Of a DNA stretch of 11,501 nucleotides, positions 5,393 through 11,501 are shown piece after piece. The DNA lies in contig CALGGL010000112.1 of NCBI GenBank assembly GCA_937915975.1, positions 1-11,501 on the forward strand, given 5' to 3'. Both the position numbers and the translations under genes were made by a program. The DNA is from an uncultured Lachnospiraceae bacterium. GTDB taxonomy: Bacteria > Bacillota > Clostridia > Lachnospirales > Lachnospiraceae. Under the pieces are notes generated by a model. The model saw nothing but the letters and a program-made list of their open reading frames with translations, searched no databases and was not told where the DNA came from. The number at the start of each line of letters is the position of its first letter. Within the stretch, counting starts at the first letter, position 1.

Positions 5393-6754
5393 TTATATAT
5401 CCTCCACATTAAGCGTCCTTACATTTTTTTCGGAGTGAAATTTCTCCATTATTTCAGATATATGATATGAAACCTCTTTTGAAACATATCCTGTATCTTT
5501 TCCGATTTCTATGGCTTTCAAAAATTGGACCAGTTCATATCTTATTCCTTCACCATCCAACTGATAAAAATATCGTTTATTGTTTGACTGGTTCTCATAT
5601 CTGACTTCAAAATAGTCGGTTTTCCACCAAGGTGCCGGAACATATATATATCCCTTGGTTCCCGAGATAATAAGTTCTCCTTCAGACTTTACGCCCTTTC
5701 CAACCTTAACGGAGGCAACCGCATCATCATAAGTAAAATTAATTCTTGTAAATATATCAAATAATTTTTCTTTGTCAAGGTATAACGTATCCATTTCAAC
5801 CGATTTAAAGGCTGTACCAAGAAGCTGAAAAACAGGCAGCATACCCGTCGGTCCCCATGCAGTTATACTGTTCCATTCCTTTGAGAGTCCCGATGAAAAA
5901 TCCGATGCTCCTATATTGGAAAGGCTTGTACACACCGCATCAACCGATACAAGCTTACCTATTATTCCCGTTTTAAGCAAAAGAAGCATTCTGTTGTATG
6001 CCATAGAGTAAGCGGTCTTAATTGCCTCCATAAGTATCAGTCCGGATGAAACTGCCATATCCTGTAATTTTTGATTTTGGGAAATGCTAAGTGCAATAGG
6101 CGATTCACAGATTACATGCTTTCCGTTTTCCAATGCAAGCTTAACATCTTCATAATGCTGCTTAGGATGAGTCACTATATAAACTGCATCGGAAACCTTA
6201 AGCAATTCCTCATACTTTTCATACACAGATATCTCTTTGGATTTTAATTTTTCTTTAATTCCTGCATTTTCGGTGCACACACCCGAAATTTCAATACCGT
6301 TGACATATGTGCTTTCATTAACATACTTTAAAAGAAAATCTACGTTTCCGTAAATTCCAAGACGTATTTTATGCTCTTTTTCCCTTAGCTCGGAGCTTGA
6401 AATACCTGTAGTCCTGTCAAGATATACAACCTCACAGTATTCCTTCAGATAATCAAATTGTCCCACCCAGTCAGAGCCGACAGTAAAAATATCTACATCA
6501 TATCTTCTTATATCATCTATTTTCTGCCCTTCATACTCTTCAATTATTATCTCATCGGCAAGCCCCGTACTGCGAACCGCTTCAATTCTTTCGGTCAAGG
6601 ACTGCTGAACGTTTATTTTGCCTCTCGACTTATCATAATCATCCGATGTAACACCCACAATCAGATAATCCCCCAGAGCCTTAGCTCTTTCAAGAAGCCT
6701 GATATGACCATAATGAAGTAAATCATATGTACCGTATGTTATAACCTTTTTCAT
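5393..6754 (-). CDS. fusion of TagD-like cytidylyltransferase and degenerate Gfo/Idh/MocA oxidoreductase
   Basis: This 453-residue two-domain protein begins with a glycerol-3-phosphate cytidylyltransferase-like domain (about residues 1-125). It has Y-G-T-Y-D-L-L-H-Y-G-H (7-17, containing the HxGH catalytic motif), V-G-V-T-S-D-D-Y (33-40) and R-T-T-G-I-S-S-S (114-121), the CTP-binding RTxGISTT-type motif. Residues about 130-450 resemble Gfo/Idh/MocA NAD(P)-dependent dehydrogenases (T-H-P-K-Q-H-Y, G-K-H-V-I-C-E-S-P, M-E-A-I near 242-245). The second domain is unusual: the nucleotide-binding glycine motif reads G-I-Y-G-N-V and the catalytic EKP lysine is Ser218. It may be a divergent or non-catalytic partner domain. 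The gene starts 17 nt after the transaminase with a GGGGG ribosome binding site. A likely role is making a CDP-activated polyol or phosphonate for the adjacent LicD. Confidence 0.85.
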   Translation of the reverse strand: MKKVITYGTYDLLHYGHIRLLERAKALGDYLIVGVTSDDYDKSRGKINVQQSLTERIEAVRSTGLADEIIIEEYEGQKIDDIRRYDVDIFTVGSDWVGQFDYLKEYCEVVYLDRTTGISSSELREKEHKIRLGIYGNVDFLLKYVNESTYVNGIEISGVCTENAGIKEKLKSKEISVYEKYEELLKVSDAVYIVTHPKQHYEDVKLALENGKHVICESPIALSISQNQKLQDMAVSSGLILMEAIKTAYSMAYNRMLLLLKTGIIGKLVSVDAVCTSLSNIGASDFSSGLSKEWNSITAWGPTGMLPVFQLLGTAFKSVEMDTLYLDKEKLFDIFTRINFTYDDAVASVKVGKGVKSEGELIISGTKGYIYVPAPWWKTDYFEVRYENQSNNKRYFYQLDGEGIRYELVQFLKAIEIGKDTGYVSKEVSYHISEIMEKFHSEKNVRTLNVEDI

Positions 6755-6771
6755 AATGGCAATCCCCCTGC

Positions 6772-7845
6772 TTAGATGATTTTTCTCTCCTGAAGCTTCT
6801 TAAAGGCATCCGTTAATGTCTTGTTATCGTCGGTTGTAAGTGCTCCTATATGCCCTACTCTGAATATTTTATCCTTTAAATCTCCGCCGTTTGGGCAAAT
6901 CCAGATACCATACTCATCCTTAAGAACAGTAAAAATATCATATGCCGACACTGTTGTAGGATGAATAGGTGTTACGGCATTGGATAAAGAATCCGAACAA
7001 ATTTCAAACGGAAGTTCCTTTATTCTTTCCCTGAAATCCTTTGCAAGTCCGGAAATTCTGTTTATCTCGGTTTCAACTCCTCCGGCTTCCTTTATTGAGC
7101 ATAGTCTTGCGTGAATCTGGCGTAAAACCCCTACTGCCGGAGTAAACGGTGTCTGTCCCCTTTCACCGTTTGTAAGTGCATCCTGCAAATCAAGATACAT
7201 GCATTTAGGGTCATGGTCATATACCCTCTTTACGGCTGCTGATGAAAGTACTATAACGGAAACTCCCGGAGGACAGGCAAGCGCCTTCTGCGAACCGGTA
7301 ATCATAACATCGATATGCTGCTTTTGCATATCAAGCGGGTCTGCAAGAAATGAGCTTATTGCATCAACAACAAGGAAAATCCCTTCCTTATCGCAAAACT
7401 CACCTATCATATCCGTATCATACTTTACTCCGGTGGAGGTTTCATGAATATTTACAAGAAATCCCGTATATCCCTTTCCGGAGTACTGCCATAATTCTTC
7501 TCTTGTCAGGCTCTTTCCGTATTCAAGATGAATTTCGTCAAAATTTATTCCGTGAATTTCACAAAGCTTTACAAATCTCGCACCAAACGAGCCTCCGTTT
7601 ACAACAAGAAGCTTGTCTTTTTCATCAAATAAATTAACAACCGCCGCCTCCATGGAGGCTGTACCCGAGCCGGTAATAAATACAACTCTTCCGTCAGCAT
7701 CCGCTCCTGTAAACTCCTTCATAAGACTCTCATTTTCCTTCATAATTGCAGAAAATTCAGGAGTACGGAAATACGGCACCTGCTCGGCACCTATTGACAA
7801 TACATAATCCTCGGACATAACCGGTCCAACCGTAAAATTCAACAT
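6772..7845 (-). CDS. 2-aminoethylphosphonate transaminase (PhnW-like, probably biosynthetic)
   Basis: This 357-residue class V, PLP-dependent aminotransferase interconverts phosphonoacetaldehyde and 2-aminoethylphosphonate. The N-terminal N-F-T-V-G-P-V (residues 3-9), the PLP-phosphate loop [10 protein letters not shown] (58-67), H-E-T-S-T-G (134-139), Asp161 in V-V-D-A-I-S-S-F, and the Schiff-base lysine in T-G-S-Q-K-A-L (Lys187) are all present. The C-terminal F-R-V-G-H-I-G motif fits the PhnW/alanine-glyoxylate transaminase group. Length is normal for the family. Catabolic PhnW normally sits beside phosphonatase; here it stands with PEP mutase and the decarboxylase, so it should run towards AEP. 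It starts 3 nt after the TagB-like gene, whose terminal codons include its GGAGAA ribosome binding site. Substrate is inferred from context and family. Confidence 0.88.
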   Translation of the reverse strand: MLNFTVGPVMSEDYVLSIGAEQVPYFRTPEFSAIMKENESLMKEFTGADADGRVVFITGSGTASMEAAVVNLFDEKDKLLVVNGGSFGARFVKLCEIHGINFDEIHLEYGKSLTREELWQYSGKGYTGFLVNIHETSTGVKYDTDMIGEFCDKEGIFLVVDAISSFLADPLDMQKQHIDVMITGSQKALACPPGVSVIVLSSAAVKRVYDHDPKCMYLDLQDALTNGERGQTPFTPAVGVLRQIHARLCSIKEAGGVETEINRISGLAKDFRERIKELPFEICSDSLSNAVTPIHPTTVSAYDIFTVLKDEYGIWICPNGGDLKDKIFRVGHIGALTTDDNKTLTDAFKKLQERKII

Positions 7846-7848
7846 AGC

Positions 7849-9111
7849 TTACAATTCTCCTTTATAATCCTTAATAAGATAATTAACAAATTCCTCTATC
7901 GGATTGCTGTATTTACTCAAATATGTATCAATAATCTTTTTTCTTTGTTCCTGCTTATAGTCATTTCCCGAAGCTATCTCATTAACGTATTTTTTTATAT
8001 CCTCGACATTTTCGGCTATATACATGGCTTCCGTCAATTCATTAAGCTCATCGGAGAGAGGGATATCACAAGGGCAGTAAATAACAGGCTTTCCCTGAAA
8101 GAAAAACTGCCACATAATTGATGATAAATCCGAAACAAGAATATCAACACCTCTGAATGAATCAATTACGGATTTATTGGTATCAAAGACAACTCCGTTT
8201 TCGGCAGCCTTGTTTTTAAAATCCTCTACCTCTTTTTCTGTCATATACCCTTTACTGACCATATATGTATAAGTAAAAGGATGCGGTCTTGCAAGAATAT
8301 TGACATTGTCAATTTCTTTACCGAGAGAAATCATAGCATCCTTATACTCAAGGAAATGACTTCCTCCCGCATTTGCTTCATAAGACCATCTCGGAGTCCA
8401 CATAACCACACATGAATCATGAGGAACAGGAGTAACCTCCGTGCACTCATTAAGAATCGGATATCCCAAATTAATAAAATGATGATATTTGTGAAAGCTT
8501 GGAAGCATGGATTCATATAAAACCTTAATTCTGCTGTCCGAATTATGAAAGCCTATATAAACATTTCTGTAAAATTGTTTATCGGGTGCCTTAATACCTG
8601 TTCCGGACTTATAATCCGGTGTTGTGTAAGGTATGTAACAAACCTTCGTATAACGTGTCATATACGTGCTTCTCATTTTTTTCGGAAGATATACATCATA
8701 CGGTCTTTCGTAGAATAAATAATCATACCTTTTCTTTCGTAAATCTATCTCATTACCATTTTCATCAACCGCATATACAAAATGTCCGTCGGGATATTTA
8801 TTCTTAAAAAAATCCTTGATTTGCTCAAAATTCTTATACTTTTTATCTCCTATATCATATTGGGGAACACAAATCAAAGAAACCTCAAATCTGTCGTCGG
8901 CAGCAAGTCTCTCATAGGTTGAGCTTTGCTGCGCCCAAACCTCAGGAAGCTGCACAATAAAAGCCGCTTTTATCTTTTTGTTCTCCGAAGCATCCGCTTT
9001 GACATCAGATAAATGCGCCTTTATCTTATGAGTTGCCGCCATATCCAACAACATATTTTGAGGCTTATCCATAAAAAAATGATATATTTTTTTCAGTTTA
9101 TCAACCATCAT
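7849..9111 (-). CDS. CDP-glycerol glycerophosphotransferase-family (TagB/TagF-like) protein
   Basis: This 420-residue GT-B-like transferase resembles the catalytic region of teichoic-acid TagB/TagF enzymes, which move glycerol phosphate from CDP-glycerol to a polymer. Supporting segments are W-T-P-R-W (residues 238-242), R-P-H-P-F (275-279) and a block at 323-346 (D-I-L-V-S-D-L-S-S then W-Q-F-F-F-Q-G-K-P-V-I-Y-C) matching the family's D-x-L-x-x-D-x-S-S ... P motif. The N-terminal half (about 48-190) is diverged. The N-terminus is basic and amphipathic, with no signal peptide or clear membrane segment. It is the first gene after the internal promoter, with a weak GAAGAG ribosome binding site, and abuts the transaminase. 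A CDP-phosphonate or CDP-polyol donor is possible; the substrate cannot be read from the sequence. Confidence 0.72.
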   Translation of the reverse strand: MMVDKLKKIYHFFMDKPQNMLLDMAATHKIKAHLSDVKADASENKKIKAAFIVQLPEVWAQQSSTYERLAADDRFEVSLICVPQYDIGDKKYKNFEQIKDFFKNKYPDGHFVYAVDENGNEIDLRKKRYDYLFYERPYDVYLPKKMRSTYMTRYTKVCYIPYTTPDYKSGTGIKAPDKQFYRNVYIGFHNSDSRIKVLYESMLPSFHKYHHFINLGYPILNECTEVTPVPHDSCVVMWTPRWSYEANAGGSHFLEYKDAMISLGKEIDNVNILARPHPFTYTYMVSKGYMTEKEVEDFKNKAAENGVVFDTNKSVIDSFRGVDILVSDLSSIMWQFFFQGKPVIYCPCDIPLSDELNELTEAMYIAENVEDIKKYVNEIASGNDYKQEQRKKIIDTYLSKYSNPIEEFVNYLIKDYKGEL

Positions 9112-9152
9112 TTTCTCTTCTTTTCAGTATTTCAGAATAATTTAACGTAAAT

Positions 9153-9182
9153 ATTATAGCATTTAACACTTAATGTTAACAA
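9153..9182 (-). promoter_or_regulatory. extended -10 promoter inside the phosphonate cluster, with a dyad in the spacer
   Basis: On the minus strand a perfect TATAAT (9153-9158) is preceded by TG at the extended -10 position (TGCTATAAT). A -35-like TTGTTA (9177-9182) lies 18 nt upstream; TTAACA with a 15-nt spacer is the alternative. The stretch 9163-9179 is a dyad (TTAACA, 5 nt, TGTTAA) that could be an operator. It lies in the 76-nt gap between the alcohol dehydrogenase and the TagB-like gene and splits the cluster into two units. No terminator was seen in the gap, so read-through is likely. Confidence 0.65.
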
Positions 9183-9187
9183 CCATT

Positions 9188-10309
9188 TTAAGATAATATC
9201 CGATGATATAATTCCCTTATTGAAGTTAAGTCAAGCTCCACCGGATTGTTTTTCAGTCTGTCGGGATTCACGGAGTTTTCCAATTCGGAAAATTGCAATT
9301 CGTCGGCAATCGGAATGTCAAGCTCAAGTGAGTCAAAAATATCATTGAATTTTCCTGCTGCTTCCTTTGGATTTTCACAACCCATTGCTGCAGCTATTTC
9401 ATCAAAGGTTTTGGCAAGATAAGTACTGCCTCTCTTATCTATACATTTATCAAGGTTATCAAGCATCCATAGAAAAAGTCTTCTTACGCAAAGTGCCGCG
9501 GCATGTCCGTGAGCCACATTAAACAGGCTCGTTATCTTGTAGCACATAGCGTGTCCTGCTGTGGTCTGGGTAATATTAATTGCCTTTCCTGCGGTATTGG
9601 CAGCAAGAAGCATTCCCTGATTACCGCTATCGGTATTGGCAAGATATCCCTCCATATTTTCTAAAACCAGCTTGATGGCAGTCTCACTAAGCACCTTACT
9701 TTCATCCGTACTGTTAACCGACCAGAAGGATTCAATTGCATGACAAAGAGCATCACACATAGTCGACTTTTTTTGATATAGAGGTAAGGTATTTAGAACA
9801 CTGCTGTCCATCAAAACCGTATCCGGAATACAGCTGTAGTCCGATACGGACTGCTTTTTACCATCATAATAAATCACCGCATATCTTGTAGCCTCCGAGC
9901 CTGTTCCTGCGGTTGTGGGAACAGCAAGAAAAGGAATATTGTTCGGAACAATGGTCTGTTTAAGATAATCTCCGTCAGCACCGTTTCCGCTCATATTACT
10001 GTATAGCTTAATACATTTTGCAACATCTATGGCAGAGCCTCCGCCTATGGCGATAATCCCGTCACATTGTGCTTTTCTTAAAGCTTCAACTCCCGATACT
10101 ACCGACTGATAGAGCGGATTTGGGCAAAATTCATTGAATTTTGTGAAATTTATTCCCTTATCCGAAAGCTTCTTAAGCTTAGCATTAATATCGTTGAGAA
10201 ACTTAAGCGACTCATCACATACTAAAAACAAATTATTAATTTTATTATTATTAATCCACTCATCAAGTCCTGCATAATCTTCTGCGGCAGTAATGTTTTT
10301 TTGCTCCAT
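9188..10309 (-). CDS. iron-containing alcohol dehydrogenase, probable phosphonoacetaldehyde reductase
   Basis: This 373-residue group III (Fe-type) alcohol dehydrogenase has the NAD(P)-binding G-G-G-S-A-I-D-V-A-K (residues 89-98), V-P-T-T-A-G-T-G-S-E-A-T (130-141), and the metal ligands Asp186 and His190 (M-C-D-A-L-C-H), His253 (T-T-A-G-H-A-M) and His267 (V-A-H-G-H-A). The T-A-G-H-A-M-C-Y-K-I-T-S-L-F stretch is typical of the phosphonoacetaldehyde reductase subgroup (PhpC-like), which makes 2-hydroxyethylphosphonate. It begins 19 nt after the PEP mutase stop with a GGGAG ribosome binding site, so the two are an operon. Its presence alongside an AEP transaminase indicates two fates for phosphonoacetaldehyde. 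General family certainty is high; substrate certainty is moderate and based on context. Confidence 0.87.
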   Translation of the reverse strand: MEQKNITAAEDYAGLDEWINNNKINNLFLVCDESLKFLNDINAKLKKLSDKGINFTKFNEFCPNPLYQSVVSGVEALRKAQCDGIIAIGGGSAIDVAKCIKLYSNMSGNGADGDYLKQTIVPNNIPFLAVPTTAGTGSEATRYAVIYYDGKKQSVSDYSCIPDTVLMDSSVLNTLPLYQKKSTMCDALCHAIESFWSVNSTDESKVLSETAIKLVLENMEGYLANTDSGNQGMLLAANTAGKAINITQTTAGHAMCYKITSLFNVAHGHAAALCVRRLFLWMLDNLDKCIDKRGSTYLAKTFDEIAAAMGCENPKEAAGKFNDIFDSLELDIPIADELQFSELENSVNPDRLKNNPVELDLTSIRELYHRILS

Positions 10310-10328
10310 ATCATTCTCCCGAATATTT

Positions 10329-11501
10329 TTATTCCTCAGGTATAAGGTTGATAATATCCTTAATACTCATACAAATGTCATCACATTCCTTTGCCCTGTG
10401 GTTTTTAAGAATAAGCTTCGCTGCATTTTGCATAGCCGGAAAACCGGTTCTTGTAAGCTGATTTGCATATATGATAATATTAGCCCCTCTTTTCTTGAAT
10501 TCCTCCTCATAAACAGTATTAAATGAAGTCGGAACAAGAACAATCGGTGTAACGGCATCCTTTTCCCTGAATTTTTCGATAAACTCAAATATCTCGTCCG
10601 GCTCCTTACGACGGCTGTGAATCATAATGGCATCCGCACCCGCTTCGGCATAGGCAAATGCTCTCTTTAGCGCATCATCCATACCCCTTTCAAGAATAAG
10701 GCTCTCAATTCTTGCACAAATCATAAAGTCAGCTGTCTTTTGAGCACGTTTTCCCGCTTTGATCTTTTCTGTAAAGTTCTCGATACTATCCTGAGTCTGT
10801 TCAACCTCAGTACCAAACAGGCTGTTCTTTTTCAGACCTGTTTTATCTTCTATAATAACCATAGATACGCCCATTCTCTCCAACGAACGTACCGTATATA
10901 CAAAGTGTTCCAAAAGTCCGCCTGTATCTCCGTCAAAAATAATCGGCTTCGTGGTAACCTCCATAATGTCGTCAATTGTTCTGAAACGGCTGGTCATATC
11001 CACAAGCTCGATATCAGGCTTACCCTTTGCAGTGGAATCACATAAGCTTGAAACCCACATGGCATCAAACTGCTTAGTGCCTCCATCCTGATAAACAACG
11101 GTTTTCTCTACAATTAACCCTGTTATTCCGCTGTGTGCTTCCATTACGGTTACAAGTCCCTTCATTTCAAGAAGCTTTTTCAACCTTGCTCTTCGTCTGT
11201 CGGGAAGTGCGAGTTCAGCCCTGGCACGTGCATCCAGCTCCTTATATACGGCATTGTCGGAATAAGGATACTCCACCAATTTTCCCCCGTATGATTCAAG
11301 AACCTCCACAACCTCATCTCTTACAGGCTTTTGAAAACCGGTTACCCAGTCATCGCCATGTACAACTATATCAGGCTTATATTTTAAAAGATTTTCCTTA
11401 TAAGACAATGAATTCTGCAAAACAACCTTGTGAACTCCGTTTATATTTCCGAGTATCATCATTCTCTCGGACTGCGGAACCATTGGAAATCTCTTATAAG
11501 A
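10329..11501 (-). CDS. pepM: phosphoenolpyruvate mutase with N-terminal cytidylyltransferase-like domain (5' end outside window)
   Basis: This enzyme rearranges PEP to phosphonopyruvate, forming the C-P bond that begins nearly all phosphonate pathways. The mutase region shows W-V-S-S-L, F-D-G-D-T-G-G, I-E-D-K-T-G-L-K-K-N-S-L-F-G (the E-D-K-x5-N-S signature separating PEP mutase from isocitrate lyase relatives) and C-A-R-I-E-S-L. Upstream of it lie S-Y-K-R-F-P, I-N-G-V-H-K-V-V and P-D-I-V-V-H-G-D-D-W. These are the second half of a cytidylyltransferase (TagD/PCT-like) domain fused to the mutase, as in many bacterial PepM proteins. The frame is open through the right edge; the ATG at 11481-11483 is internal (P-M-V-P), and the HxGH active-site half of the domain, about 40-50 residues, must lie beyond 11501. 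The downstream neighbour is the alcohol dehydrogenase, 19 nt away. Confidence 0.93.
   Translation of the reverse strand, partial: SYKRFPMVPQSERMMILGNINGVHKVVLQNSLSYKENLLKYKPDIVVHGDDWVTGFQKPVRDEVVEVLESYGGKLVEYPYSDNAVYKELDARARAELALPDRRRARLKKLLEMKGLVTVMEAHSGITGLIVEKTVVYQDGGTKQFDAMWVSSLCDSTAKGKPDIELVDMTSRFRTIDDIMEVTTKPIIFDGDTGGLLEHFVYTVRSLERMGVSMVIIEDKTGLKKNSLFGTEVEQTQDSIENFTEKIKAGKRAQKTADFMICARIESLILERGMDDALKRAFAYAEAGADAIMIHSRRKEPDEIFEFIEKFREKDAVTPIVLVPTSFNTVYEEEFKKRGANIIIYANQLTRTGFPAMQNAAKLILKNHRAKECDDICMSIKDIINLIPEE

Noticed and set aside
6772..7845. Catabolic PhnW of a phosphonate degradation operon
   Set aside because: No phosphonatase (PhnX), C-P lyase or phosphonate transporter is seen; the context is PEP mutase and the decarboxylase, so biosynthesis is favoured.
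10329..11483. PEP mutase beginning at the ATG at 11481-11483
   Set aside because: The frame continues upstream to the window edge with S-Y-K-R-F-P, typical of the middle of a cytidylyltransferase domain, and no ribosome binding site precedes this ATG; the true start is outside the window.

Overview
The window is most likely chromosomal DNA of an anaerobic Firmicute, probably Lachnospiraceae or a related clostridial family. This rests on moderately AT-rich DNA, AGGAGG-type ribosome binding sites and the housekeeping genes sua5, rpiB and atpZ/atpI, a gene set common in that group. All convincing genes lie on the minus strand, so transcription runs from high to low coordinates. The only plus-strand coding signal is a larC-like scrap at the left edge.

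Positions 11501 to about 2536 hold a cell-surface phosphonate biosynthesis and attachment cluster. In transcription order it contains: a PEP mutase with an N-terminal cytidylyltransferase-like domain (its 5' end lies outside the window); an iron-type alcohol dehydrogenase, probably phosphonoacetaldehyde reductase; an extended -10 promoter; a TagB/TagF-like glycerophosphotransferase-family protein; a 2-aminoethylphosphonate (AEP) transaminase; a fusion of a TagD-like cytidylyltransferase to a degenerate Gfo/Idh/MocA oxidoreductase; a LicD phosphotransferase; phosphonopyruvate decarboxylase; and a second LicD. PEP mutase and the decarboxylase convert PEP to phosphonoacetaldehyde. The transaminase would convert that to AEP, and the alcohol dehydrogenase to 2-hydroxyethylphosphonate (HEP). 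The cytidylyltransferase domains could make CDP-activated head groups, and the LicD and TagB-like proteins could move them onto a surface glycan or teichoic-type polymer. The pairing of two head-group routes, two nucleotidyltransferase domains and two LicDs is the most interesting feature here.

Positions 2564 to 232 are a housekeeping stretch. It starts with an 82-codon ORF whose last ~60 residues match the C-terminal DHHA2 end of family II inorganic pyrophosphatase. The rest of that gene is missing, so this looks like the scar left when the phosphonate cluster was joined here. Next come sua5 (tRNA t6A synthesis), a repeat-rich gap, rpiB, a strong hairpin terminator, a consensus promoter, and atpZ and atpI at the head of an ATP synthase operon.

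The sua5-rpiB gap (998-1211) holds two ~44-nt imperfect repeats whose stems differ by a compensatory base-pair change. One repeat is enclosed in a perfect 24-bp inverted repeat. At the extreme left edge (about 63-80) the atpI reading frame changes abruptly into antisense larC-like sequence, which suggests a rearrangement or a chimeric assembly join.
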